DNA of 64,000 bases from Blastococcus carthaginiensis (GTDB taxonomy: Bacteria > Actinomycetota > Actinomycetes > Mycobacteriales > Geodermatophilaceae): NCBI RefSeq assembly GCF_030731085.1, contig NZ_JASNFN010000011.1, forward strand, positions 124,001 through 188,000, read 5' to 3'. Made by a program: the position numbers and the translations under genes. Shown one piece after another: positions 36,326-44,719 of this stretch; within the stretch, counting starts at the first letter, position 1, and each line of letters starts with the position of its first letter. A model generated the notes under the pieces. The model was given only the letters and a program-made list of their open reading frames with translations. It did no database searches and was not told the DNA's origin.

Positions 36326-39229
36326 ATGACGACCGACGACCGAGGCGAGAGCCCCGTGGCCGGCAAGGACGATCTGCAGCGCGCCGTGGAGGAGAAGGTG
36401 GCGCAGGCGGAGGCGGCCGCGGGCAGCGAGCCGCCGGTGAACGCCGAGCCGGCCAAGAAGAGCACCAAGCGGGCCGCGGCCAAGAAGGCGGCGCCCGCGA
36501 AGAAGACCGCGGCCGCCAAGAAGGCGGCCCCGGCGAAGAAGGCGGCGCCGGCCGAGGCGGCCACCGACACGAAGGCGACGGCGGCGAAGCGGTCGACGGC
36601 CAAGAAGGTCGCCGCCGCGCCCACCGCCACCGAGGCCACCCCGGAGCAGGGCGGCGAGGACACCGAGGTCACCGCCAACCCGGTGGTCGCACCGGCACCG
36701 ATCGCCGAGCCCGGTGACGGCACCGGCGCCCCGGCCGGCCAGCCGGTCGCCCCCGACCCCGACCCGGCGACGCCGCCCACCCCGCAGGCCCCGGACGAGG
36801 ACCGGGCGGCCTCCGACGGGTCCGCGGAGCCCGCGGCGCCGGTCCTCCCGGCCGACGCCCCGTCCACCGCCGGCACCCCGACCGCGGATGCCCCGACCGC
36901 CGGCATCCCGACCGCGGTTGCCCCGACCGGCGACGGATCCCCCGCGGGCGGCTCCCCCGCGGGGGGCACCACCGCCGGCGCGGCCGGGGACGCCGACGTC
37001 GAGGAGTTCGGCGAGGACGACCTCCGGGCGATCGTCGAGGGCTGGTCGCGCGACCCGCACCGCATCCTCGGCGCCCACCGCACCGATGACGGCTGGGCGG
37101 TGCGCACGCTGCGCCCGGACGCCGTCAGCGTCGCCGTCCTCGACGAGGACGGGAGCCGCTACGAGGCGGCGCAGCTGCACGGCGGCGTCTACGAGGCGTC
37201 GCTCCCGCGCCAGCCCGGGGACTACCGGATCGAGGTCGTCTACGGCGACGGCCAGGGCGGGACGACGACGCACACGGTCGACGACCCCTTCCGCTGGCTG
37301 CCCACCCTCGGGCCGCTCGACGAGCACCTCATCCGCGAAGGACGCCACGAGCGGCTGTGGGAGGTGCTCGGCGCGCACGTCCGGCGCTACGAGACCCCGC
37401 GCGGCACGGTCGAGGGCGTCTCCTTCGCCGTCTGGGCGCCCAGCGCCCAGGGCGTCAAGGTCACCGGCGACTTCGACTACTGGGAGGCCCGCGCCTACCC
37501 CATGCGGATGCTCGGGTCCTCCGGCGTCTGGGAGATCTTCATCCCGGGCGCGCAGGTCGGCACCCGGTACCGCTACCACGTGCTCGGCGCCGACGGCACC
37601 TGGCGGGAGAAGGCCGACCCGCTCGCCTTCGCCACCGAGGTGCCGCCGCTGAACGCCTCCGTCGTCACCGCATCCACCTACGAGTGGGCCGACGACAGCT
37701 GGCTCGAGCAGCGGGCCGAAGCCGGCTGGCACCAGCGGCCGATGAGCGTCTACGAGGTGCACGCCGGCTCCTGGCGCCAGGGGCTGTCCTACCGCGAGAT
37801 GGCCGACGAGCTCGTCGACTACGTCCGCGACGCCGGGTTCACCCACATCGAGTTCATGCCGCTGGCCGAGCACCCGTTCGGCGGCTCCTGGGGCTACCAG
37901 GTCACCTCCTACTACGCGCCGACGTCCCGCTACGGCTCCCCGGACGACCTGCGCTACCTGATCGACCGGGCGCACCAGGCCGGCATCGGCGTCATCGTCG
38001 ACTGGGTGCCCGCCCACTTCCCCAAGGACGAGTGGGCGCTGGCCCGCTTCGACGGCACGCCGCTCTACGAGCACGGTGACCCGCGCCGTGGCGAGCAGCT
38101 GGACTGGGGTACCTACGTCTTCGACTTCGGCCGCTCCGAGGTCCGCAACTTCCTGGTCGCCAATGCGCTGTACTGGTGCAAGGAGTTCCACATCGACGGC
38201 ATCCGCGTGGACGCGGTGGCCTCGATGCTCTACCTGGACTACTCCCGCAGCGAGTGGCTGCCCAACAAGTACGGCGGCCGGGAGAACCTGGAGGCGGTGG
38301 CCTTCCTGCAGGAGTTCAACGCCACCGTCTACCGCGAGGTCCCCGGCGTCATGACGATCGCCGAGGAGTCCACCGCCTGGCCGGGGGTCACCCGGCCCAC
38401 CCACCTGGGCGGCCTGGGCTTCGGGTTCAAGTGGAACATGGGCTGGATGCACGACTCGCTCGCCTACGTCGAGCGCGAGCCGATCTACCGCAGCTACCAC
38501 CACGGCCAGCTCACGTTCTCGATGCACTACGCGTACAGCGAGAACTACGTCCTGCCGATCAGCCACGACGAGGTCGTGTACGGCAAGGGCTCGATGCTGC
38601 GGAAGATGCCCGGGGACCGCTGGCAGCAGCTGGCCAACCTCCGGGCCTACCTGGCCTACATGTGGGCCCACCCGGGCAAGCAGCTGCTGTTCATGGGGTC
38701 GGAGTTCGCCCAGGACTCGGAGTGGGCGGAGAGCCGCTCGCTGGACTGGTGGCACCTCGACGACCCCGCGCACCGCGGCATCCTGCAGCTGGTCACCGAC
38801 CTCAACGGCCGCTACAAGGAGCTCGACGCCCTCTGGTCGCTGGACGTCGACCCGGCCGGGTTCCAGTGGATCGACGCCAACGACGCCTCGGGCAACGTGC
38901 TCTCCTTCCTCCGCTACGGCGCCGCGCAGCAGGGCGACGGCCCCGCCGCCCCCGTCGAGGAGAGGGCCGCCGAGGAGGCCGCGCAGGGCTCGGCGCTGGC
39001 CTGCGTCGTCAACTTCTCCGGCGCCCCCCACCACGAGTACCGCATCGGGCTGCCCCGCCCCGGCCAGTGGCGCGAGGTGCTGAACTCCGACGCCGAGGGG
39101 TACGGCGGGTCCGGCGTCGGCAACTACGGCGGGATCGAGGCCGAGCCGGAGCCCTGGCACGGCCAGCCGTACTCGGCGACCATCTCCGCACCTCCGCTGG
39201 GCACCGTCTGGTTCCTGCACGAGGGCTGA
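36326..39229 (+). CDS. glgB: 1,4-alpha-glucan branching enzyme with histone-H1-like N-terminal extension
   Basis: Introduces alpha-1,6 branches into glucan. The 967 residues are about 225 longer than usual GlgB. The extension has an acidic start, then Lys/Ala blocks (AKKAAPAKKTAAAKK and further repeats at residues 45-100), then a Pro/Ala/Asp/Thr-rich linker to about 220. The enzyme proper follows: an N1 domain (IVEGWSRDPHRILGAH), CBM48, and a GH13_9 barrel with Asp629 (GIRVDAVASMLYLDY), Glu680 (TIAEESTAWP) and ISHDEVVYGKGSML. The ATG and frame are continuous with no frameshift, so the tail is part of the same reading frame. Last in glgE-treS-mak-glgB, before a hairpin. Confidence 0.94.
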   Translation: MTTDDRGESPVAGKDDLQRAVEEKVAQAEAAAGSEPPVNAEPAKKSTKRAAAKKAAPAKKTAAAKKAAPAKKAAPAEAATDTKATAAKRSTAKKVAAAPTATEATPEQGGEDTEVTANPVVAPAPIAEPGDGTGAPAGQPVAPDPDPATPPTPQAPDEDRAASDGSAEPAAPVLPADAPSTAGTPTADAPTAGIPTAVAPTGDGSPAGGSPAGGTTAGAAGDADVEEFGEDDLRAIVEGWSRDPHRILGAHRTDDGWAVRTLRPDAVSVAVLDEDGSRYEAAQLHGGVYEASLPRQPGDYRIEVVYGDGQGGTTTHTVDDPFRWLPTLGPLDEHLIREGRHERLWEVLGAHVRRYETPRGTVEGVSFAVWAPSAQGVKVTGDFDYWEARAYPMRMLGSSGVWEIFIPGAQVGTRYRYHVLGADGTWREKADPLAFATEVPPLNASVVTASTYEWADDSWLEQRAEAGWHQRPMSVYEVHAGSWRQGLSYREMADELVDYVRDAGFTHIEFMPLAEHPFGGSWGYQVTSYYAPTSRYGSPDDLRYLIDRAHQAGIGVIVDWVPAHFPKDEWALARFDGTPLYEHGDPRRGEQLDWGTYVFDFGRSEVRNFLVANALYWCKEFHIDGIRVDAVASMLYLDYSRSEWLPNKYGGRENLEAVAFLQEFNATVYREVPGVMTIAEESTAWPGVTRPTHLGGLGFGFKWNMGWMHDSLAYVEREPIYRSYHHGQLTFSMHYAYSENYVLPISHDEVVYGKGSMLRKMPGDRWQQLANLRAYLAYMWAHPGKQLLFMGSEFAQDSEWAESRSLDWWHLDDPAHRGILQLVTDLNGRYKELDALWSLDVDPAGFQWIDANDASGNVLSFLRYGAAQQGDGPAAPVEERAAEEAAQGSALACVVNFSGAPHHEYRIGLPRPGQWREVLNSDAEGYGGSGVGNYGGIEAEPEPWHGQPYSATISAPPLGTVWFLHEG

Positions 39230-39242
39230 TCGACCGTCGTCT

Positions 39243-39277
39243 CCACCCGGCCGCGCCGCTCCGGTGCGGCCGGGTGG
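39243..39277 (+). terminator. Hairpin terminator after glgB
   Basis: CCACCCGGCCGC (39243-39254) pairs with GCGGCCGGGTGG (39266-39277), a 12-bp perfect stem with an 11-nt loop, 13 bp after the glgB stop. Confidence 0.8.
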
Positions 39278-39347
39278 TGGCCGCTCCCCCGGCCCACCGG
39301 GCATGCTGTGCGGCGCACGCCCGCGCCGCACGTGGAGGAACCGCCCG

Positions 39348-40739
39348 ATGAGACAGCTGCTGCACCGGGTGGCCCCCGTGGTCGTCGCGGCGCTGGTGCT
39401 CACCGGTTGCGCCGCCGGCACCGTGCGGGGGCAGGCGACACCGCCGGACGACGGGCCGACCGACGTGACCGCCGGCGAGTTCCCCGTCACGGGAGCGGGC
39501 GACGAGCCCATCGACCAGTTCGCCCGCAACGCCCTGGCCGACCTCGACGCCTTCTGGGCGCAGGCCTACCCCGAGTACTTCGGCGAGGAGTACACGCCCC
39601 TGGCGGGCGGCTACTTCTCGGTCGACTCCGAGGCCCTCGACGAGAGCGCCTACCCCGGGACCGGGATCGGCTGCGAGGGCTCGTACACCGCACCGGAGGA
39701 CGTCGCCGGCAACGCGTTCTACGACCCCACCTGCGACGTCATCGCCTACGACCGCGCCCTGCTGCAGGAGCTCTCCGACGACTACGGCCGCTTCCTGGTG
39801 CCCGTGGTGATGGCGCACGAGTTCGGCCATGCGATGCAGGGGCGCTTCGGGTTCGCCGAGTCCGGCCGCAGCATCCAGGACGAGACCCAGGCCGACTGCC
39901 TGGCCGGGGCGTGGACGCGCTGGGTCGCCGACGGCCGGGCCGCCCACCTCTCGCTGCGCGAGCCCGAGCTCGACGACGTCGTCCGGGGGTTCCTCCTGCT
40001 CCGCGACGACGTGGGTAGCGACCCGGACGACGTCGAGGCCCACGGCTCCTACTTCGACCGGGTCTCCGCGTTCTACGACGGCTTCGAGCGCGGCCTGGGC
40101 ACCTGCCGCGATGCATTCGGCGCGGACCGGCTGTTCACCGCCGCGGCCTTCACGCCCACCGACCTCGACCAGGGGAACGCCGACTTCGCCGACATCGTGG
40201 ACTGGGTCGGCGCCACCCTGCCCGTCTTCTGGGGCGAGGTCTTCCCGGCCGCGTTCGGCGGGGAGTTCGAGGAGCCCGAGATCGCCGGCTTCGTCGGCAG
40301 CGCGCCGGGCTGCGACGGGCTCGACGGCCGGGACCTGGGCTACTGCGCCGACGACCGGACCGTCTACATCGACGAGACCGACCTGGCGGTGCCCGCCTAC
40401 GACGAGATCGGCGACTTCGCTCTCGCCACCGCCATGGCCCTCCCCTACGCCCTGGCGGTGCGGGATCAGGCCGGTCTCACGGTCGACGACGGCGAGGCCA
40501 CCCGGTCGGCCGTCTGCCTCACCGGCTGGTACCAGGCGCAGTGGTACAACGCCGAGTTCTCCGACGTCGTCGGCGCCGAGATCAGCCCCGGCGACCTCGA
40601 CGAGGCCGTCCAGTTCCTGCTGCGGTACGGCGTCGAGGACGAGGTCTTCCCCGGCACCGACGCCTCGGGCTTCGAGCTGGTCGGCGCCTTCCGGAACGGT
40701 TTCCTGGACGGCGGAGCGGCCTGCGGGATCGGGGTCTGA
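39348..40739 (+). CDS. Neutral zinc metallopeptidase-like lipoprotein
   Basis: A 463-residue exported lipoprotein (lipobox VLTGC, Cys21). The zinc motif HEFGH falls at residues 157-161 and the third ligand is probably the Glu of DETQADCLAG (about 179), as in the YpfJ/DUF2342-type neutral zinc metallopeptidases. A cysteine pair (GIGCEGS, DPTCDV) in the catalytic half and another in the C-terminal half suggest disulfides outside the cell. The physiological substrate is unknown. The ATG is preceded by GTGGAGG (39332-39338). It converges on the thioredoxin gene with 11 bp between stops. Confidence 0.85.
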   Translation: MRQLLHRVAPVVVAALVLTGCAAGTVRGQATPPDDGPTDVTAGEFPVTGAGDEPIDQFARNALADLDAFWAQAYPEYFGEEYTPLAGGYFSVDSEALDESAYPGTGIGCEGSYTAPEDVAGNAFYDPTCDVIAYDRALLQELSDDYGRFLVPVVMAHEFGHAMQGRFGFAESGRSIQDETQADCLAGAWTRWVADGRAAHLSLREPELDDVVRGFLLLRDDVGSDPDDVEAHGSYFDRVSAFYDGFERGLGTCRDAFGADRLFTAAAFTPTDLDQGNADFADIVDWVGATLPVFWGEVFPAAFGGEFEEPEIAGFVGSAPGCDGLDGRDLGYCADDRTVYIDETDLAVPAYDEIGDFALATAMALPYALAVRDQAGLTVDDGEATRSAVCLTGWYQAQWYNAEFSDVVGAEISPGDLDEAVQFLLRYGVEDEVFPGTDASGFELVGAFRNGFLDGGAACGIGV

Positions 40740-40750
40740 CCCCCCGCCGT

Positions 40751-41713
40751 CTAGAAGAGCGCGGCGGTGAGCTGGCGGCGGGCCGTCGCGACGCGGGGGT
40801 CGGCGTCGCCGACGACCGCGAAGAGCTCCACCAGGTGCTTGCGCGCCTCGTCCCGGTGCTCTCCCCCGGTGCGGCGGACCACGTCGAGCAGCCGGTCGAA
40901 GGCCGCCTCGATGTTGCCGGTGCCCAGCAGGAAGTCGGCGGCGCGGGTCTGCGCGGCGACGTCGTCGGGCGCGGCGTCCGCGGCGGCGAGCGCGTCGGGG
41001 CCGGCCTCCTCGGCCCGGCGGAACAGCTGCACCTGGCGCAGCGCGATGCCGGCGTCGGGGTGGTCGGGCTCCTCGGCGAGGACCGCCTGGTAGGCGGCCT
41101 CGGCCGCGGCCAGGTCACCGCGCTCCAGGGCGGCCTCGGCGGCGTCCAGCCGGGGGTCCTCCGCCTCCTGCTGCGGCTCGGCGCCCGGGACCGCCCCACC
41201 GGTGGTGGCCTGCACCAGCTCTGTGACGAACTGGCGGGCCTGCTCCTCGGGGATCGCCCCGGTGAACTCGGCGACCAGCTGCCCCTGCCACACCGCCTTG
41301 ACGGCGGGGATGCCCTGCACGCGCAGCCCCTGGGCCAGCGCCGGGTTGGCCTCGACGTCGACCTTCGCCAGCACCCAGGAGCCGCCGCCCTCGACGGCCA
41401 GCCGCTCGAGCACCGGGGAGAGCTGCTTGCACGGCCCGCACCACTCGGCCCACAGGTCGAGCACGACCGGCACCTGGAACGACCGGTCCAGCACCTCGGT
41501 CTGGAAGGTGGCCTCGGTGACGTCGACGACCGCACCCCCCGGGGCACCCGCCGGCGCGGTGGCGCTCGGCGGCGGGGCGGCCTGGGCGCGCGCTGCGGCC
41601 TCCGAGCGCGCCTTGACGGCGGCGAGGTCGACGGCGCCGGCCATGGCGGCGGCCACCTGGGCCTGCTGCGCCTGCGCGCGCGGGTCGGGACGTCCGGGGC
41701 GGGTGGGCTGCAT
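40751..41713 (-). CDS. Thioredoxin-domain protein with TPR-like C-terminus (Rv1324-like)
   Basis: About 320 residues. The Ala/Gln-rich N-terminus is followed by a thioredoxin domain at about 65-180 (VVLDLWAEWCGPCKQLSPVL; active site WCGPC; cis-Pro in VQGIPAVKAV). The C-terminal half is helical and TPR-like (LDAAEAALERGDLAAAEAAY), as in the CnoX/YbbN co-chaperone-type thioredoxins that protect or hand over proteins to GroEL. An ATG at 41725 is an alternative start. The same neighbourhood (glgB, thioredoxin, thiolase) occurs in M. tuberculosis. Confidence 0.88.
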   Translation of the reverse strand: MQPTRPGRPDPRAQAQQAQVAAAMAGAVDLAAVKARSEAAARAQAAPPPSATAPAGAPGGAVVDVTEATFQTEVLDRSFQVPVVLDLWAEWCGPCKQLSPVLERLAVEGGGSWVLAKVDVEANPALAQGLRVQGIPAVKAVWQGQLVAEFTGAIPEEQARQFVTELVQATTGGAVPGAEPQQEAEDPRLDAAEAALERGDLAAAEAAYQAVLAEEPDHPDAGIALRQVQLFRRAEEAGPDALAAADAAPDDVAAQTRAADFLLGTGNIEAAFDRLLDVVRRTGGEHRDEARKHLVELFAVVGDADPRVATARRQLTAALF

Positions 41714-41759
41714 GACCTCGATCATCCCACCGCGGGTCCGGGCGTGTCCGGGCCGGGGC

Positions 41760-41957
41760 TCAGCCCTCCGCCCAGACGCCCAGCTGGTTGCCGCTGGGAT
41801 CCTCGAAGTGGAACCGGCGCCCGCCCGGGAACTCGTACGGGCCCTCGACCACGCGCCCACCGGCGGCCTCCACCGCGGCGACGCTCGCGTCGAGGTCCGC
41901 GGAGAACAGCAGCACGAGCGGGCCGCCCGCCGTCGGCGGCTCGCTGTCGCGCCGGAG
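41760..41957 (-). pseudogene. Truncated VOC/glyoxalase-family gene
   Basis: The minus strand encodes a good C-terminal half of a VOC-superfamily protein (GGPLVLLFSADLDASVAAVE, then GRRFHFEDPSGNQLGVWAEG). The N-terminal half of about 60 residues that should carry the first beta-alpha-beta-beta unit is missing. The open frame continues upstream only as low-complexity Arg/Pro/Ala sequence that coincides with short DNA repeats. The metal-binding His of the first half is therefore lost and the gene is probably dead. The repeat-filled stretch reaches to the acyl-CoA mutase gene. Confidence 0.6.
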
Positions 41958-41982
41958 GCTCCCCACCTTGCCGTCCGCGCTC

Positions 41983-42087
41983 CGACGAGCGGGGCCCGGA
42001 GGGTTCCCGAGGAGGCGCGCTGCCGCCGCCCTGCGAGGTCGGTACGCCGAGCGGGGGCCGGAGGCTCCCCGAGGTGTGCCGAGGAGC
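41983..42087 (+). repeat. Short GC-rich repeats inside the broken VOC gene
   Basis: Two similar units, GACGAGCGGGGCCCGGAGGG (from 41984) and CCGAGCGGGGGCCGGAGGCT (from 42047), each followed by TCCCGAGG or CCCCGAGG. A partial third, GCCGGAGGCTCCCC, lies at 41951. They replace the missing N-terminal half of the VOC gene. Confidence 0.5.
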
Positions 42088-42152
42088 GGCTCAGCGCCCG
42101 TCGGGGACGGCACGTGGCCGCGGTGCGGTCCGGAGGACCGCGATGCCACAGC

Positions 42153-43832
42153 TCAGAATCGGGCGGGCTCGGTGTAGCCGCCCCACTCCGCGCGGAGGGC
42201 GTCGCAGATCTCGCCGAGAGAGGCCTCGGCTCGCACGGCGTCGAGCATCGCGGGGACCATGTTCGCCTCGGTGCGCGCCACCTCGACCATGCGCACGATG
42301 GCCGCACGTACGGCGTCGTCGTCCCGCTGCTGCCGGCGGCCGGCCAGCTCGGCCTTCTGCTCGACCTCCACCTGGTGGCTGACCCGCAGGATGTCCAGCT
42401 TGTCGTGGGCGTCCACCGAGCCGACCAGCGTGTTGACGCCGACGACCTTCTTGTCGCCCTTCTCCAGGGCCCGCTGGTAGACGAACGCGGCCTCGGCGAT
42501 CTCGCCGGTGAACCAGCCGTCCTCGATGCCCCGCAGGATGCCCGAGGTCATCGTGCCGTCGGTGCCCATGTCGCGGATGCGGGCGAAGATCTCCTCCGCC
42601 TGGCGCTCGAGCTCGTCGGTGAGCGCCTCGACGTACCAGGAGCCGCCGAGCGGGTCGGCGACGTTCATGACGCCGGTCTCCTCGGCGATCACCTGCTGGG
42701 TGCGCAGCGCGATCTGCGCGGCCTTGGCGCTGGGCAGCGCCAGCACCTCGTCGAGGGCGTTGGTGTGCAGCGACTGGGTGCCGCCGAGGACCGCGGCCAG
42801 CGCCTCCACCGCCGTCCGGGTGATGTTGTTGTCCGGCTGCTGGGCGGTGAGGCTGACGCCGGCGGTCTGGGTGTGGAAGCGCAGCTGCTGCGCCTTCTCG
42901 GTCCGGGCGCCGTAGACGTCGCGCAGCCAGCGCGCCCAGATGCGGCGGGCGGCGCGGAACTTGGCGATCTCCTCGAAGAAGTCGACGTGCGCGTCGAAGA
43001 AGAACGACAGCCCGGGGGCGAACTGCTCGACGTCCAGGCCGCGGGAGAGCCCCAGCTCCACGTAGGCGAAGCCGTCGGCCAGCGTGTACGCGAGCTCCTG
43101 CGCGGCCGTCGAACCGGCTTCGCGGATGTGGTAGCCGGAGACGCTGATCGGCTTGTACGCCGGGATGTGCTCGGCGCAGTACTCCATGAGGTCGCCGATC
43201 AGGCGCAGGTGCGGCTCCGGCGGGAAGAGCCACTCCTTCTGCGCGATGTACTCCTTGAAGATGTCGGTCTGCAGCGTGCCGTTGAGGCGGCCGAGGTCGG
43301 CGCCCTGGCGTTCGGCGGCGACCAGATACATGCAGAAGACCGGGACGGCGGGGCCGCTGATGGTCATCGACGTCGTGGTGGCCTCGAGGTCGATGCCGTC
43401 GAAGAGCACGTCCATGTCGACGGCGGTGTCCACGGCCACGCCGCAGTGCCCGACCTCCCCGAGGCTGCGCGGGTCGTCGGAGTCGCGGCCCATGAGCGTG
43501 GGCATGTCGAACGCGACCGAGAGCCCGCCGCCGCCCTCGGCCAGGATCATCTTGTAGCGCTCGTTGGTCTGCTTGGCGTTGCCGAAGCCGGCGAACTGCC
43601 GGATGGTCCAGGCCCGCCCGCGGTAGCCCGTGGCGTGCAGGCCCCGGGTGAACGGGAACTCGCCCGGGTAGCCGATCCGCTCGAAGCCCTCGACGGTGCG
43701 CTCGTCGGCGGGGCCGTACACCGGGTCGACCTCCACGCCCGAGAGCGTGGTGAAGTCCGCGTCACGCACCCGCCCCGCGGCCAGCGCCGCGTCATACCGC
43801 TGCTGCCACCGCTGCCGGGCGTCGTCGCTCAT
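42153..43832 (-). CDS. Cobalamin-dependent acyl-CoA mutase, large subunit (methylmalonyl-CoA mutase family)
   Basis: Catalytic TIM-barrel subunit of a B12-dependent acyl-CoA mutase, 559 residues. Core motifs are ADFTTLSGVEVDPVYGP, GRAWTIRQFAGFGNAKQTNE and YKPISVSGYHIREAGSTAAQ. The C-terminal B12-binding domain (DxHxxG) is absent, so a separate small subunit must be encoded elsewhere. The substrate loop reads FDMPTLMGRDSDDP, unlike textbook methylmalonyl-CoA mutase, so the substrate could be isobutyryl-, methylmalonyl- or another branched acyl-CoA. Promoter: TAGCAT seven bases before the ATG, next to a GGACGTCC palindrome (43846-43853). The MeaB chaperone gene is 2.4 kb away. Confidence 0.88.
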   Translation of the reverse strand: MSDDARQRWQQRYDAALAAGRVRDADFTTLSGVEVDPVYGPADERTVEGFERIGYPGEFPFTRGLHATGYRGRAWTIRQFAGFGNAKQTNERYKMILAEGGGGLSVAFDMPTLMGRDSDDPRSLGEVGHCGVAVDTAVDMDVLFDGIDLEATTTSMTISGPAVPVFCMYLVAAERQGADLGRLNGTLQTDIFKEYIAQKEWLFPPEPHLRLIGDLMEYCAEHIPAYKPISVSGYHIREAGSTAAQELAYTLADGFAYVELGLSRGLDVEQFAPGLSFFFDAHVDFFEEIAKFRAARRIWARWLRDVYGARTEKAQQLRFHTQTAGVSLTAQQPDNNITRTAVEALAAVLGGTQSLHTNALDEVLALPSAKAAQIALRTQQVIAEETGVMNVADPLGGSWYVEALTDELERQAEEIFARIRDMGTDGTMTSGILRGIEDGWFTGEIAEAAFVYQRALEKGDKKVVGVNTLVGSVDAHDKLDILRVSHQVEVEQKAELAGRRQQRDDDAVRAAIVRMVEVARTEANMVPAMLDAVRAEASLGEICDALRAEWGGYTEPARF

Positions 43833-43839
43833 GCCGAAG

Positions 43840-43853
43840 ATGCTAGGACGTCC
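43840..43853 (-). promoter_or_regulatory. Promoter and GGACGTCC palindrome of the acyl-CoA mutase gene
   Basis: Minus-strand TAGCAT (43840-43845) is seven bases from the mutase ATG; the 8-bp palindrome GGACGTCC (43846-43853) abuts it and could be an operator half. Confidence 0.45.
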
Positions 43854-43872
43854 AACTATCGTGTGTCGAGCG

Positions 43873-44388
43873 TCACGGCGCGTCGCCGGCGACGTCCCCG
43901 GCGCCCAGCCGCGCCCGGCGCAGCGTCGTGAACAGCGCCTCGTGCTCCTCCTCCGCGAGGTCCCCCAGCCCGAAGTCGAGCGCGGTCAGCGCCCGCGTGC
44001 CCTCCTCGACGACGGCGCGGCCGCGGTCGGTGATCGCGGCCAGGACACCGCGGCCGTCGGCGGGGTTGGGGCGGCGGTCGACGTACCCCGCGGCCACCAG
44101 CCGGTCGATGGCGTTGGTGACGCTGGTCGGGTGCACCATGAGCCGGCTGCCGATCACCTTCAGCGGCAGCTCCCCCGACCGGCTGAAGGTGAGCAGCACG
44201 AGGACCTCGTAGCGGGCGAACGTCAGCTCCAGCGGGCGCAGCACCTCGTCGAAGCGGGCGAGCAGGATCTGCTGGACGCGGAAGACCGACGTCGCCGCCC
44301 GCATCGCCGACGACGGGCCGAAGTGCTTCTCCCACTTCTCCCCGGCGCGCTCGATCGGGTCGAACGGCAGCCCCAGCGGTCGGACCAT
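43873..44388 (-). CDS. MarR-family transcriptional regulator
   Basis: A 171-residue winged-helix repressor-type protein. Helices at residues 30-60 (FRVQQILLARFDEVLRPLEL) form the dimer part. The HTH follows (GELPLKVIGSRLMVHPTSVT, then NAIDRLVAAGYVDRRPNPAD), with the wing RRPNPADGRGVLAAIT. Ligands of MarR proteins are often aromatic or acyl compounds. It lies 40 bp upstream of the acyl-CoA mutase gene on the same strand, so it may control it. The ATG has TAGCGT seven bases before it. Confidence 0.88.
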   Translation of the reverse strand: MVRPLGLPFDPIERAGEKWEKHFGPSSAMRAATSVFRVQQILLARFDEVLRPLELTFARYEVLVLLTFSRSGELPLKVIGSRLMVHPTSVTNAIDRLVAAGYVDRRPNPADGRGVLAAITDRGRAVVEEGTRALTALDFGLGDLAEEEHEALFTTLRRARLGAGDVAGDAP

Positions 44389-44395
44389 GCGCGGC

Positions 44396-44401
44396 ACGCT
44401 A
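44396..44401 (-). promoter_or_regulatory. Leaderless-type -10 box of the MarR gene
   Basis: Minus-strand TAGCGT seven bases before the ATG at 44388. Confidence 0.45.
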
Positions 44402-44468
44402 CCTGCGCACCGGTCCCACGCCGCCGCCCTCGGCCGGTGTCGACTCGTCGTGGTGTCGACCCCCGGAC

Positions 44469-44654
44469 CACCGGCTCGCGGTCGAGTACGAGGGGCGGTG
44501 GCACGGCGAGCGGCAGAACGTGGCCCGGGACCGCCGGCGCCGGAACGGCCTCGCCGCGGCCGGCTGGACCGTGGTCTTCGTGACCGCGGAGGACCTCGCC
44601 GAACCGGTGCAGCTGATCGCCCGCATCGCCGCAGCCCTGCGGCTCGTCCACTGA
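44469..44654 (+). pseudogene. DUF559 (Vsr-like endonuclease) gene remnant
   Basis: The plus-strand frame reads HRLAVEYEGRWHGERQNVAR, then RRNGLAAAGWTVVFVTAEDL, and ends in a normal stop at 44654. This is the typical C-terminal third of actinobacterial DUF559 proteins (restriction-endonuclease-like fold with Glu and Gln/Lys active-site residues). No start codon and no related sequence precede it, so about 200 N-terminal residues are gone. It lies in the 330-bp gap between the MarR gene and the FAD oxidoreductase gene. Confidence 0.65.
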
Positions 44655-44719
44655 CTGCCGACGACGCGTCGGGTCCGGGCCGCCCGACCCCACGCCCGCT
44701 CGACAACGGGCGGGACCGC

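Noticed and set aside
36450..36620. AAG/GCG-rich stretch at the glgB 5' end taken as a DNA tandem repeat or assembly artefact
   Set aside because: The repetition is at the amino-acid level (Lys/Ala blocks) with varied codons and spacing; it reads as coding sequence in one frame.
36197..39529. Minus-strand open frame of about 1,110 codons opposite glgB
   Set aside because: No recognisable domain; glgB on the plus strand is complete with active-site residues.
40725..40755. GGGGTCTGACCCC as bidirectional terminator between the metallopeptidase and thioredoxin genes
   Set aside because: The stem is only five base pairs and overlaps the stop codon; too weak to list.
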